This document shows, in pieces, positions 43,592 through 52,482 of a DNA stretch of 53,949 nt (its first letter is position 1; the number at the start of each line of letters is the position of its first letter). The notes under the pieces are model-generated. The model worked only from the letters and a program-made list of their open reading frames with translations, did not search any database and was not told the DNA's origin. Origin of the DNA: Nocardiopsis xinjiangensis YIM 90004 (lineage in GTDB: Bacteria; Actinomycetota; Actinomycetes; Streptosporangiales; Streptosporangiaceae); assembly GCF_000341145.1 (NCBI RefSeq), contig NZ_ANBE01000050.1, positions 1 through 53,949 on the forward strand. The letters are read 5' to 3'. A program made the position numbers and the translations under genes.

Positions 43592-43613
43592 TTCTGAACA
43601 ATTTTTTACAGAA
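43592..43613. promoter_or_regulatory. Candidate ROK operator in the zwf/ROK divergent region
   Basis: TTCTG-N12-CAGAA with an A/T-only core (AACAATTTTTTA) lies directly upstream of the zwf -35 and about 40 bp before the ROK gene start, well placed for coordinate control by the ROK protein. ROK repressors of the NagC/Mlc type bind AT-centred palindromes of this size. Confidence 0.45.
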
Positions 43614-43655
43614 CTACGCACCTTTTTTCGCGCGCGGGCGCGGGAGGTGCCGAGG

Positions 43656-44876
43656 ATGATTCAATGTGGCATGCCCAGAACCCCGGGACGCCTGTCATCG
43701 ACCGTCACGAGCGGCCACATCCTGGAGCTCATCCGCACCGGCACGGCCACCAACCGCTCGGAGATCGCCCGTACCACCGGTCTCTCGCGCCCCTCGGTGG
43801 CCCTGCGCGTGGCCGAACTCGTCGACGGCGGCCTCGTCGTCGAGCGCAACGGCGCTCCCTCCGGCGGCGGCCGCCCACCCACGCTCCTGGAGTTCGACGC
43901 CGTGTCCGGGCTGATCCTCACCAGCGCCCTGGGGATGGTCCGCAGCCAGGCAGCCGTGTGCGACCTCAACGGGGAAGTACTCGTACGCACCCCCGGCTCC
44001 CCCGACATGGAGGGCGGCCCGGACCGCACGCTGCCGTGGCTGCTGGAGACCTGGAACGAACAGCTCGCCTCGCTGGGACGCGGCACCGAGGACGTGCGCG
44101 GAATCGGTGTCGGGCTCCCGGGGACCGTGGAGTACCACACCGGACGCGCGGCCGACCGGCCCTTCCTCGGCACGTGGGCGGGGGTGGCTTTGGAGCCGCT
44201 GATCGCCGAGCACTTCCCTGTGCCCGTGACCGTGGACAACGACGTCAACGTCATGGCGGTCGGTGAACTCCTGTACGGCGGGCACGGCAGGCCCGACGAC
44301 ATGGTGTTCGTGAAGGTCTCGACCGGGATCGGCGCGGGCCTGGTCTCCGGCGGACGGCTGCTGCGCGGATCCCTCGGAGCGGCCGGCGAGATCGGCCACA
44401 TCCCCGTGCGCGAAGGTGGCGGGCTCCCCTGCCGCTGCGGCAACACCGACTGTCTGGAGGCCGTCGCCGGCGGGCGCGCGCTGCTGAACGAGGCCGCGGC
44501 GCGGGGCAAGGAGGTGGAGGGGCTCAAGGAACTGGCGTCCCTGGCCCTGGACGGGGACCCGGTGTCCGTCACACTCGTACGAGGCGCCGGGCGGCGCCTG
44601 GGTGAGGCGCTGGCCGGGGCGGTGAACCTGCTCAACCCCGAGACCATCGTGCTGGGCGGCGATCTGTCGGAGGCCTACGACCACCTCGTCGCCGGGGTAC
44701 GCGAGGTCGTCTTCCAACAGTGCACCGCGCTGGCCACGCGACAGCTCCGGGTTCTCGCGAGCTCGCTGTGGGACGAGGGCGGTGTGCGCGGATGCGCGGC
44801 GATGGTGGCGGAGGAGATCCTGTCGCCGGAAGCGGTCAACGCTTTCCTCGCCGGCGCTTCCTCCCAGGGCACTTGA
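43656..44876 (+). CDS. ROK-family transcriptional regulator
   Basis: A 406-residue sugar-responsive regulator. The N-terminal winged helix is SGHILELIRTGTATNRSEIARTTGLSRPSVALRVAELVDGGLVVE, followed by a ROK sugar-kinase-like domain with VSTGIGAGLVSGGRLLRGSLGAAGEIGHIPV and the zinc-binding CRCGNTDCLEA (CxCG...CxE). The first ATP-binding motif of true kinases (DxGxT) is not recognisable (LILTSALGMVRSQAAVCDL), so it probably senses a sugar without phosphorylating it. ATG at 43656 with GGGAGG upstream; GTG 43647 and ATG 43671 are alternatives. Divergent from zwf-edd-eda, its likely target. Confidence 0.9.
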   Translation: MIQCGMPRTPGRLSSTVTSGHILELIRTGTATNRSEIARTTGLSRPSVALRVAELVDGGLVVERNGAPSGGGRPPTLLEFDAVSGLILTSALGMVRSQAAVCDLNGEVLVRTPGSPDMEGGPDRTLPWLLETWNEQLASLGRGTEDVRGIGVGLPGTVEYHTGRAADRPFLGTWAGVALEPLIAEHFPVPVTVDNDVNVMAVGELLYGGHGRPDDMVFVKVSTGIGAGLVSGGRLLRGSLGAAGEIGHIPVREGGGLPCRCGNTDCLEAVAGGRALLNEAAARGKEVEGLKELASLALDGDPVSVTLVRGAGRRLGEALAGAVNLLNPETIVLGGDLSEAYDHLVAGVREVVFQQCTALATRQLRVLASSLWDEGGVRGCAAMVAEEILSPEAVNAFLAGASSQGT

Positions 44877-44902
44877 CAACCCTCCCCCGGGTGGCGGATA
44901 GT
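44873..44902 (+). promoter_or_regulatory. Sigma70-type promoter for the membrane-anchored hypothetical gene
   Basis: A consensus TTGACA (44873-44878), 18-bp spacer and GATAGT (44897-44902), starting in the last codons of the ROK gene and ending 73 bp before the GTG at 44976. It is the best -35/-10 pair in the window. Confidence 0.65.
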
Positions 44903-44975
44903 CGCCGATCACCGCGCGCCCCCACCGATCCCCACCCCACGCGCCGCGCGGTTCTCCGCCCGGAAAGGTCTCCTC

Positions 44976-45650
44976 GTGCTCGACACCGCCGTTCTCACCG
45001 CCCTGCTCGTGGGCGCCGGGATCGCCCTGGTCACCAGCGTGGTCGTCACCGCACTCCAGTCACGCCAGATCCGGCGCACCGACACCCGGGCCGTCTCACG
45101 CACGTCCGCGCGCAGCCTCATGAGCTCCTTCATCGCCGAACGTGATTCCGACAGTCAGGGCGAGAATTTCCTCAGCGAGGCCGAGATGACGGTCATGGCG
45201 ATGACCGACCGCAAGACCCGCGACCGGCTGCGCGACCTCATCCGGCTCCTGCGCGAACGCTCCCTGCCCGAGGTCGAGGAGCTCAGCGGCGTCGATTCCG
45301 ACCGTGCCCGGCGCCTGTTGTGCGACCACGCCCTGGAGGTGCTCGGCGCACACCTGCGTAACGAGCGTCTGCCGGAGGTGTCCTCGACCGTGCAGAAGAT
45401 GCTCTCCACCGAGGAGGAGGCTCTGCGCATGCGCTCGGGTGAGGCCTCCGACCCGAGCGAGCCCCTCAACAAGAGCTCCGTCACCGCGCGGCCCCGCCAC
45501 ACCGGCGGCAAGAGCAGCGACACGGGCACGGTCCCGCGCCGCAAGAACTCCGCCAAGACCTCCGGGAAGAGCTCCGCCAAGACCTCGGCCAAGGCCCCCG
45601 CCGCCGAGTCCCGGACGGAGAAGAGCGCCTTCTGGGACGACGACGAGTAG
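44976..45650 (+). CDS. Membrane-anchored hypothetical protein with Lys/Ser/Thr-rich tail
   Basis: A 224-residue protein with one N-terminal transmembrane helix (VLTALLVGAGIALVTSVVVTAL), a helical charged middle (DRLRDLIRLLRERSLPEVEELSGVDSDRARRLLCDHALEVL) and a disordered basic C-terminus with AKTSGKSSAKTSAKAP repeats, ending in an acidic aromatic WDDDE. I do not recognise the family. The short-period Lys-Thr/Ser tail resembles histone-H1-like or surface-adhesive tails but could simply be a linker. GTG start with GGAAAGG upstream. It has its own consensus promoter. Confidence 0.7.
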   Translation: MLDTAVLTALLVGAGIALVTSVVVTALQSRQIRRTDTRAVSRTSARSLMSSFIAERDSDSQGENFLSEAEMTVMAMTDRKTRDRLRDLIRLLRERSLPEVEELSGVDSDRARRLLCDHALEVLGAHLRNERLPEVSSTVQKMLSTEEEALRMRSGEASDPSEPLNKSSVTARPRHTGGKSSDTGTVPRRKNSAKTSGKSSAKTSAKAPAAESRTEKSAFWDDDE

Positions 45651-46015
45651 TCCCTGGCCGACCCGCACCTCAGCCGCCCTCCTCCGAGGATTTTTGTGGC
45701 CCCGAGCGGCAGCATGTCGCTTGATGGACGAAAAATCGGGCATACGTAGGTCGGTAAGCGTCCGAGCGGCCGAGGGATCGTGGGCGGGGCAATCGCGGTC
45801 GGTGCCCACCCGAGGACGCGGTCGACGACGACTTCGCCTAGGATCACCACGCGTGGGTGTCGGCATCCTCGTCCTGGTTCCGCCCTCGATCCCCCGCTCT
45901 GTTCCAGGTCGCTCACCCCGCCCATCCCCCGCTCTCCCCCGCACGGCCCCTGACCCTGCCGGGCGGCGACGCGGTCCTCGACCCGCCCGTCGTCCGGGAC
46001 CACCGAGATTGCACG
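45651..46015. other. 365-bp region upstream of the LCP gene
   Basis: Contains a clear -10-like TAGGAT (45839-45844). GTG codons at 45853 and 45857 lie 8-12 nt after it; the latter is in frame with the LCP gene and would add 53 residues of Pro/Arg-rich sequence. I prefer a 5' UTR. No conserved riboswitch such as c-di-AMP ydaO is recognisable. Confidence 0.4.
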
Positions 46016-47467
46016 ATGGCCGCTGACGACACCCCCATCAATGACCCCGGCCCGGACGGCGAGACAGACCACGGCCCGTCCGGACACCACGACCATTCCT
46101 CTCCCGCACCGCCCCACTCCGAAGGTGCTCCCGCCGCGGAGGACGCTCCCGCCACGGAGGACACCCCCGAAGCCACCGCGGAAGGCGGCGCCGACTCCAC
46201 CCCACCCGACACCGAAGCCACCCCCGCCACAGAAGACGCTCCCGCCACGGAGGACACCCCCGAAGCCACCGCGAAGGACGGCTCGGGCAAGAAACCGAAG
46301 CGGCGCCGGTGGCGAAAGGTGCTCCTGTGGACCGCCGCCTCACTCGTCCTGGCCATGGTCGCCTTCGTCGGCGGCGCCTATGCCTACTACCAGTCGCTCC
46401 GTTCCGACATGGACCAGCACGACATCGACTCGGTCCTGGTCGAGGAGGATCGCCCCGACAAGCTCGACGACACCGTCAACGTCCTCTTCATCGGCTCCGA
46501 CGGCTACGAGGAGGACAGCCCCGCCTACTCCTCGGAATTCGAGGGCGAACGCTCCGACTCGTTGATGCTGGCGCACATCTCCCCCGACGGCCGCGCTTCG
46601 GTGGTGAGCTTCCCGCGCGACTCACTGGTCCAGCTCCCGGAGTGCGAGCCCTACGGCGAGACCGAAGGCACGTCCTCGTACCGCGGCATGCTCAACGCGG
46701 CGATGTACCACGGCGGACCGCCGTGTGTGGTGCACTCGATCGAGACGCTGACCGGGATCCGCATCGACCACTTCGCGCACCTGAGCTTCGCGAGTTTCCG
46801 CGACGTCGTCGACGCCATCGGGGGCGTGGAGATGTGCATCCCCGAACCGATGGAGGACGAACGGTCCGGGCTGGACATCGACGAAGGCGAACAGGTCCTG
46901 GACGGGGAGACGGCCCTGTCGTTCGTGCGCGCGCGTTACGAGATCGGCGACGGCGGCGACATCGGACGCATCGACCGGCAACAGATGTTCCTGGCCGCGC
47001 TCGCCGAACAGGTGGTGAGCAACGAGGTGCTCACGAGCCCGCGGAAGATGAACGGGCTGGCCGGCGCGATCGCCGAACACAGCGCCACCGACCAGGAACT
47101 CACCCTCGACCGCATGGTCTCGATCGCGTTCACCCTCTCCGATGTCGACCTGTCCGACATCGAGTTCCACACCGTCCCCTGGTTCCAGGCGCCGTACGAC
47201 CCCAACCGGGTCGTCTGGAACGAGGAAGAGGCCGAGAAGCTCTTCACCGCGGTGCGTGAGGGCAAGCCGTTGCCGGAGCTCATGGCGGCCGACGACGCCT
47301 CGGTCCCGCAGGAGCCGCCGGGCACCGAACCGAGCGAGGCGGCCTCTCCGGACCCTTCGGTGGAGCCCTCGGATTCGCCGTCCGCTCTCCCCGGCGAGGG
47401 CCGGGACGCCACCTCCGACCCGTGCGAGGACGGCCTCGGTCTCGGCACCGCGGAGGAGAGCGGATAA
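46016..47467 (+). CDS. LytR-CpsA-Psr (LCP) family cell-wall glycopolymer ligase
   Basis: A 483-residue enzyme that attaches glycopolymers from undecaprenyl carriers to peptidoglycan. A long acidic cytoplasmic N-terminus with repeated APATEDTPEATA units (45-56 and 75-86) is followed by a KPKRRRWRK patch, one helix (102-124) and the extracellular LCP domain: VLFIGSDG, ERSDSLMLAHI, VSFPRDSLVQLP and RARYEIGDGGDIGRIDRQQMFL, which hold the Arg and Asp that bind pyrophosphate. A Ser/Pro/Glu-rich tail ends the protein. ATG at 46016; an extended GTG start at 45857 is possible. Confidence 0.9.
   Translation: MAADDTPINDPGPDGETDHGPSGHHDHSSPAPPHSEGAPAAEDAPATEDTPEATAEGGADSTPPDTEATPATEDAPATEDTPEATAKDGSGKKPKRRRWRKVLLWTAASLVLAMVAFVGGAYAYYQSLRSDMDQHDIDSVLVEEDRPDKLDDTVNVLFIGSDGYEEDSPAYSSEFEGERSDSLMLAHISPDGRASVVSFPRDSLVQLPECEPYGETEGTSSYRGMLNAAMYHGGPPCVVHSIETLTGIRIDHFAHLSFASFRDVVDAIGGVEMCIPEPMEDERSGLDIDEGEQVLDGETALSFVRARYEIGDGGDIGRIDRQQMFLAALAEQVVSNEVLTSPRKMNGLAGAIAEHSATDQELTLDRMVSIAFTLSDVDLSDIEFHTVPWFQAPYDPNRVVWNEEEAEKLFTAVREGKPLPELMAADDASVPQEPPGTEPSEAASPDPSVEPSDSPSALPGEGRDATSDPCEDGLGLGTAEESG
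46155..46280. repeat. Duplicated repeat in the LCP N-terminal tail
   Basis: Two near-identical segments encode DAPATEDTPEATA (residues 43-55 and 74-86), with shorter EAT/PAT units between. It is cytoplasmic, acidic and low-complexity, and probably length-variable between strains. Confidence 0.7.
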
Positions 47468-47493
47468 CGCGTGCCCGGGGACGGGCACAGCGA

Positions 47494-47526
47494 CGGGGGC
47501 GGGCCCGCGCTGGGCCCGCCCCCGCT
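47494..47526 (+). terminator. Terminator after the LCP gene
   Basis: CGGGGGCGGGCCC (47494-47506) pairs with GGGCCCGCCCCCG (47512-47524), 5-nt loop, followed by CTTT. Confidence 0.75.
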
Positions 47527-47678
47527 TTCACGCCCGGGCGGCGGGGATCTGCTCACCCGCCGTCGTCCGCACCGGGAACCCCCACAGTTCGACCGGTGCC
47601 ACCTCGACAGTGGGCCCCGCGCACCGCCCGGACGCGGGTGCGCCCGCCACGACCTGCGGGCACACGTTCCGGGATGGC

Positions 47679-48380
47679 TCAGGCCAGGTCGACCGGCAGC
47701 ATGTCGGTGACCGGGTCGGTGTTCAGCCCGGTGCCGGTCAGGTCCCCCAGGCCGGACATGGGCAGTGTCTCGGTGTCGAAGGTGGGCTCGCCCAGCTCGG
47801 GCAGCCCGTCCAGTCCGACGAGGTCCTCGTTGGTCTGTGTCTGGTCGGCCATCGGGAGGCTCTCCTCGATACCGAGGAGAGGTGCGACCCCACCGGTCAG
47901 GTCGGCGTTCTCGCCGGGGTCGATGCTGACGGGGCCGTCCCCGTCACTCATCGGCACGCTCTGGACACCGGCGATGTGCCCCAGGTCGGCTGCGGTGTCG
48001 CCGGCGATGTCGGCGACGTGGTCGACGGTCCCCGCGGCACCGCCGTCGGCGCCGCCGTCGGCCAGCGGCAGGGTCTGCTCGTCCAGCTCCAACGGGCCGA
48101 CGGAGGTGGAGTTGTCGGTTCCGGTGTCCACGGGGGTGCCCGCGGAGATGTTGTCCAGGGCGGGACCGTTGCCGGAACCGGACTGGTGCTGCAACCCGGG
48201 GTCGGCGGCGACCTCGCCCGGGTCGACGTCGAGGACGCCGTCCAGCGCCGAGGTCACACCGCCCAGCTCGTTCAGGGGCGCGGTGTTCTCGAGGGTGTCG
48301 GCCCCGGCGACGCTCGCACCGAGGGCGACGAAGCCCGCGGTTCCGGCGGTCAGCAGCAGGGTCCGGGCGGTGTGGAACAT
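47679..48380 (-). CDS. Secreted hypothetical protein with LPM(A/S)D repeats
   Basis: A 233-residue exported protein. The signal peptide MFHTARTLLLTAGTAGFVALGASVAGA is probably cleaved before DTLENT. The mature chain is acidic, rich in Gly, Asp and Leu, almost free of aromatic residues and Lys, and carries irregular repeats around (E/Q)(T/S)(L/V)P(L/M)(A/S): EQTLPLADGG, QSVPMSDGDG, ESLPMADQT, ETLPMSGLGD and the terminal DMLPVDLA. It has no Cys. I do not recognise a family; its composition suggests a surface or spore-coat structural protein. GGAAGGA precedes the ATG. It is downstream of, and on the same strand as, another secreted protein. Confidence 0.7.
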   Translation of the reverse strand: MFHTARTLLLTAGTAGFVALGASVAGADTLENTAPLNELGGVTSALDGVLDVDPGEVAADPGLQHQSGSGNGPALDNISAGTPVDTGTDNSTSVGPLELDEQTLPLADGGADGGAAGTVDHVADIAGDTAADLGHIAGVQSVPMSDGDGPVSIDPGENADLTGGVAPLLGIEESLPMADQTQTNEDLVGLDGLPELGEPTFDTETLPMSGLGDLTGTGLNTDPVTDMLPVDLA

Positions 48381-48579
48381 AGGGGTCCTTCCGATCGAAG
48401 TAGGGATGTGCGCTCTGTGCGTTCGGTCCTGGGTCGGTCGCACCTCGGACCGACGTGAACCCCGTCGGCCGGTGGTGGTCCGGCGAGGCTCACGACAGTC
48501 CCCAGAGGGTGCGGGCACGAAGGCCCGGAGGCTGGGAGAAGAGGCCCGAAAAGGACTGCGCGGAGATCGGAAGGGCGCG

Positions 48580-49416
48580 CTAGTCGGGCGAGAAGGTGGC
48601 CTCGTCCGCGAGAACGGCGGGCACGGAACGCAACACGTGCCAGGCGGCCTGGAGCTCGCCCGGGGCGGGCGCGGGTGCACCGGCCGCGGAGAGGTAACCG
48701 GGTGCTGCCCCGTGCGCGGGTGCGGTGGGGGCGGACGGGGAAGGCAGGGTGCCGCCGCCGTTGCCGGAACCGGCGGCGGGTGTGGCGTCGCCGGTGTCGG
48801 TGCCCTCGTCGACGGATTCGGCGACGGATTCGGCGACGGATTCGGCCCCGGCAGCGGCCGGGGCGCGCTCGGGCGCGGTGACGGTCTCCCCGACCGGGGA
48901 CGGGCTCTCGGCGGGAGCGGCCTCACGGGTCCGGGGCGTGCTCCCGTCCCCCTCCTGCCCGGTCTCCTCCTCGACCGCGGCCCCGTCCTGGCGTGCGGGG
49001 CCGCCCTGGGCCTCGGACACGTTCTCGACCACCGTGTGCACGTCGTCGTGCACGTACTGGGTGACCTCGTCCAAGGCGGGGACCTCCGGTGCACCGGTGT
49101 CCGCGGGCAGGTGGCCGGAGGTCTCCTCCACGACCTGTGTGGCGCGCTCGCCGACGTCGGTGACGGTGCCGGCGAGGGGCTCCTGCAACTCGGGCACGTC
49201 GACGGAGACCTGCTGCTGCAGCCCCTCGCCGACTCCGGTCAGGATGTCGGGGCCGCCTGCGGGACGTTCCTCGGCCTGTGCCGGTGCTGCGGCCAGCCAC
49301 ACGGCGGCCAGGGCGGTCAGGAGGAGACCGCCGAGCACCAGGGCCCGCCGGACCGGGTCGGAGAACACGGCGGCGCCGGCGCGGGGTGCGCCGGGGATGC
49401 CGTGGTGTCCGATCAC
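48580..49416 (-). CDS. Secreted/surface hypothetical protein, Ala/Pro/Glu-rich
   Basis: A 278-residue exported protein. After about 25 residues comes a hydrophobic signal stretch (ALVLGGLLLTALAAVWLAAAPAQA) that looks cleavable after AQA. The mature part has amphipathic helices (VDVPELQEPLAGTVTDVGERATQVVEETSGHLP, EVTQYVHDDVHTVVENVSE) and a disordered Pro/Ala/Ser-rich second half with a SVAE repeat. No known domain. GTG at 49416 with AAAGGA upstream. The gene is followed 200 bp later by the LPM-repeat protein on the same strand, so they may form a two-gene cell-surface unit. Confidence 0.65.
   Translation of the reverse strand: MIGHHGIPGAPRAGAAVFSDPVRRALVLGGLLLTALAAVWLAAAPAQAEERPAGGPDILTGVGEGLQQQVSVDVPELQEPLAGTVTDVGERATQVVEETSGHLPADTGAPEVPALDEVTQYVHDDVHTVVENVSEAQGGPARQDGAAVEEETGQEGDGSTPRTREAAPAESPSPVGETVTAPERAPAAAGAESVAESVAESVDEGTDTGDATPAAGSGNGGGTLPSPSAPTAPAHGAAPGYLSAAGAPAPAPGELQAAWHVLRSVPAVLADEATFSPD
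48811..48846. repeat. 12-bp tandem repeat, three copies
   Basis: GACGGATTCGGC is present three times in perfect tandem (48811, 48823, 48835), encoding SVAE-type units. It lies inside the secreted protein gene and is a slippage-prone site that keeps the frame. Confidence 0.9.
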
Positions 49417-50030
49417 CGGAAACGTCCTTTCGGGGAGAGGTCGGATGCGCGGTACACCGGCGCACCGACACTTGAAGCGAGAAGTAAATCACTCTCTGCT
49501 GTCGATCCACGCCGACGTTAGCACGGCCCCTCCGCCGCCTTTCCCTTTTCCCGAGAATTCGGCGGCGGAAATCCGCGCGCCACCATCGGCCGTTTCCCCT
49601 GATCAGGACAGAGAAGCCAAATCATCCGAAAGATCGAAATTCAACCCATCGATGCCCCAGCACCCACCGCCTCCGGCCACGTGCCTACGGTGACCGCACC
49701 GTCGACCCCGTAGAGCGGCGTAGACTCGTCCTCCGGCACCTCGGCCATCGATCGCACGACCGACCGCCCGAAGCCGCACACGACACCGGATCACCACATG
49801 GGGGGCCGCGCCGACAACCCGATTCGGCCGATACCCATATCGCCCGCACGAAGCGGCGTCAGCATGCAATACCCAGCAGAGCACGACCATTCCGGCACAC
49901 GTCATGCCAAGAGTGACGGGGGCACTGGCCGGATGGGCTCGAGAGCCGATAGCTTCGATCACCGCGCCCAAGGGAAACACACCCTGCCAACAGAGTCCCG
50001 GCCACCGGCTCTGCGGAGGTTGACCGACAC
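49417..50030. other. 614-bp divergent region between secreted protein and DevS-like genes
   Basis: The longest gene-free stretch. It includes a -10-like TAGACT (49721-49726) on the plus strand. GGAGG at 50015-50019 precedes the kinase ATG at 50031. Short open frames here have no coding character. I see no DevR box. Confidence 0.45.
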
Positions 50031-51794
50031 ATGCCCGAACTCCCCGAGAGCCACACCGGCCTTTCCGGACCCCAGCCCTCCACCGATCTGGGTGATCTGC
50101 TCACCGGGGTCCACTCGCAGCTGGCCACCGACATCACCCCCGAAGGGCGTGTCCACTCCCTGTTGCAGGCGGTCCTGACCATCGGGGCCGACCTCGATCT
50201 GGCCACCGTTCTGCGCCGCCTCACCGAGGCCGCCGCCGGGCTCACCGGCGCACGCTACGCCGGTCTCGGCGTGCTCGACGAGAACGGCGCGTTCAGCGAG
50301 TTCATCCCCGTGGGCGTGTCCGAACAACGGGCCGAGCTGATCAACCGTTTCCCGCACGGCAACGGCGTCCTCGGCAGGCCCCAGCGCGACCAGCTCCCGC
50401 TGCGCCTGTCCGACCTGCGCGACCACCCCGATTTCGGCGGGTTCCCGACCGGCCACCCGCACATGATCAGCTTCCTCGGCGTGCCCATCCAGGTCCGGGA
50501 CGAGGTCTTCGGCAACCTCTACCTCACCGACAAGACCGACGGTGAGGAGTTCGACGCCGAGGACGAGTCGATGGTCACGGCGCTGGCCACCGCCGCCGGT
50601 GTCGCGATCGAGAACGCCCGCCTGTACGAGGAGACACGGCTGCGCGAGCGCTGGCTGGCCGCCTCCACCGAGATCACCACCCGGCTCCTGTCGGGGGCCG
50701 ACAGCAAAGAGGTCCTCGAGTTCATGGCGGCGCAGAGCCGGGAGATCGGCGGCGCCGACACCGTCGTGGTCCTGCTTCCGGACCGCCACGCCCGCGGCCA
50801 CCTGTTCGCCGAGATCGCCGACGGCCCCGTGGCCCAGGAGATCCTCGGTACCCCCGTGGAGATCCAGCAGTCCCTGTGCGGGTGGGTGTACGAGAACGGC
50901 GAGGCGCGCACGATCCCCGACCTGCGCGAGGCCAACTGCCCGATGCTCGCCCACCGGGGCTACGGGCCGGGGCTGATGATCCCGCTCGGCACCCCCGGCA
51001 ACACCAGGGGTGTACTCCTGCTCGGCAAGCTCTCCGACCATGCACCCTTCACCTCCACCACCAGCCGGATGATGCATTCCTTCTCCGTGCAGGCGGGGGT
51101 GGCACTGGAGCTGGCCGAGGCACGCCGCGACACCGAACGCCTCGTGGTCCTGGAGGAGCGCGACCGCATCGCCAAGGACCTGCACGACGTCGTCATCCAA
51201 CGCCTGTTCGCGTCGGCGATGACCCTCATGAGCACGATGCGGCTCACCACCTCGCCCGAGGCCGAGGAGCGGATGCAGCGCACCATAGACGAGCTGGACG
51301 GCACGATCCGCGAGATCCGTTCCACGATCTTCGCGCTGCAGAACCCGCCGAACCGCAAGGACACCTCGCTGCGCGGGCGCATCCTCGAGCTGTCGGAGAA
51401 CACCGCCAACAGCCTGGGGTGCCATCCCGGGGTCAGCCTGGACGGGCCCATCGATGCCTCCGTGCCCGACGAGACCGGCGAGCAACTGCTCGCGGTGCTG
51501 GGCGAGAGCCTCACCAACGTGGCCAGGCACGCACGCGCCACCGAGGTGCACGTGTCGGTGGGCGTGGAGGAACCCGGCGTCCCGAGCCGGCCCACCACCC
51601 TGACGCTCACCGTCACCGACGACGGCATCGGCCTGAGCGAGGGCGGGCGCCGCAGCGGTCTGCGCAACCTCGACGAACGGGCCCGCTCGCTGGGCGGGGA
51701 CTTCTCCGCCCAGCGCGGGGAGCAGGGCGGCACGATCCTGGTGTGGCGGGTTCCGGTCCCCGACGACGGCAGAGACCACACCGAGGGTTTCTGA
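50031..51794 (+). CDS. DevS/DosS-like GAF-domain sensor histidine kinase
   Basis: A 587-residue soluble kinase with two GAF domains (about 55-200 and 225-365), then HisKA_3 (EERDRIAKDLHDVVIQRLF, phospho-His385) and an HATPase domain (ESLTNVARHARATE, RSGLRNLDERARSLGG). GAF-A contains GFPTGHPHMISFLGVPIQVRDEVFGNLYLTDK; in mycobacterial DevS the corresponding HHPP stretch supplies the heme ligand, so His142 is a candidate heme ligand for O2/NO/CO sensing (inference). The likely partner regulator is the convergent DevR-like gene downstream. ATG at 50031 with GGAGG at a slightly long spacing. Confidence 0.88.
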   Translation: MPELPESHTGLSGPQPSTDLGDLLTGVHSQLATDITPEGRVHSLLQAVLTIGADLDLATVLRRLTEAAAGLTGARYAGLGVLDENGAFSEFIPVGVSEQRAELINRFPHGNGVLGRPQRDQLPLRLSDLRDHPDFGGFPTGHPHMISFLGVPIQVRDEVFGNLYLTDKTDGEEFDAEDESMVTALATAAGVAIENARLYEETRLRERWLAASTEITTRLLSGADSKEVLEFMAAQSREIGGADTVVVLLPDRHARGHLFAEIADGPVAQEILGTPVEIQQSLCGWVYENGEARTIPDLREANCPMLAHRGYGPGLMIPLGTPGNTRGVLLLGKLSDHAPFTSTTSRMMHSFSVQAGVALELAEARRDTERLVVLEERDRIAKDLHDVVIQRLFASAMTLMSTMRLTTSPEAEERMQRTIDELDGTIREIRSTIFALQNPPNRKDTSLRGRILELSENTANSLGCHPGVSLDGPIDASVPDETGEQLLAVLGESLTNVARHARATEVHVSVGVEEPGVPSRPTTLTLTVTDDGIGLSEGGRRSGLRNLDERARSLGGDFSAQRGEQGGTILVWRVPVPDDGRDHTEGF

Positions 51795-51822
51795 GGCAGG
51801 GCCGGGGCACGTCCGGAAGGAC

Positions 51823-52482
51823 TCAGTAGCGGCGTCCCCGCAGTTCGGCGACGAGCACGGCCGCCTGGGTTCGCCGCTTGAGGTCGAGCTTGGACAACAG
51901 CGCCGACACGTAGTTCTTCACGGTCTTCTCCGCCAGATACAGGCGTTCGCCGATCTGGCGGTTGGTCATGCCCTCGCCGATGAGGTCGAGGATCTGCCGC
52001 TCCTGCGGGGTGAGCTCGGCCAGCGGATCGGGCCCGGCCTGCCCGCCGCGCAAACGCTCCATCATCGCCCCGGTGCTGCCGGAGTCGAGCAGCGAACCCC
52101 CGGAGGCGACGGTACGCACGGCCCCGACGAGGTCGGCGCCGTGGATCTGCTTGAGCACGTATCCGGCGGCGCCTGCCATGACGGCGTCGTAGAGGGCGTC
52201 CTCGTCGGCGAACGAGGTGAGCATGAGGCAGGCGATCTCGGGATGGCCGGAACGGATGTCACGGCAGACCTGCACACCGGACCCGCCGGGCAGGCGCACG
52301 TCGAGGACGGCCACGTCGGGCACCACGACGGGGATACGCGACAGGGCCTGTTCGGCGGTCCCGGCCTCGCCCACGACCGTCATGTCGTCCTCGGTCTCCA
52401 GCAGGGCCGCCACGCCTCGGCGCACGACCTCGTGATCGTCCACGAGGAAGACCCTGATCTGCTTCCCAGCACCGCCCGTCAT
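51823..52482 (-). CDS. DevR/DosR-like response regulator
   Basis: A 219-residue NarL-family regulator: VDDHEVVRRGV pocket, phosphoacceptor Asp61 in VAVLDVRLPGGSG, YVLKQI, and a helix-turn-helix LTPQERQILDLIGEGMTNRQIGERLYLAEKTVKNYVSALL followed by KRRTQAAVLVAELR, the signature of the DevR/DosR dormancy-type regulators. It is convergent with the DevS-like kinase (28-bp gap), not in one operon as in mycobacteria. Expected to govern a low-oxygen or NO response; no target boxes were seen in this window. Confidence 0.9.
   Translation of the reverse strand: MTGGAGKQIRVFLVDDHEVVRRGVAALLETEDDMTVVGEAGTAEQALSRIPVVVPDVAVLDVRLPGGSGVQVCRDIRSGHPEIACLMLTSFADEDALYDAVMAGAAGYVLKQIHGADLVGAVRTVASGGSLLDSGSTGAMMERLRGGQAGPDPLAELTPQERQILDLIGEGMTNRQIGERLYLAEKTVKNYVSALLSKLDLKRRTQAAVLVAELRGRRY

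Noticed and set aside
45857..46015. GTG start extending the LCP protein by 53 residues
   Set aside because: The added sequence is Pro/Arg-rich and unlike LCP cytoplasmic tails; kept only as an alternative.
49603..49980. 125-codon minus-strand ORF in the long intergenic region
   Set aside because: No ribosome binding site, odd Gly/Arg/Cys-rich composition and no motif.
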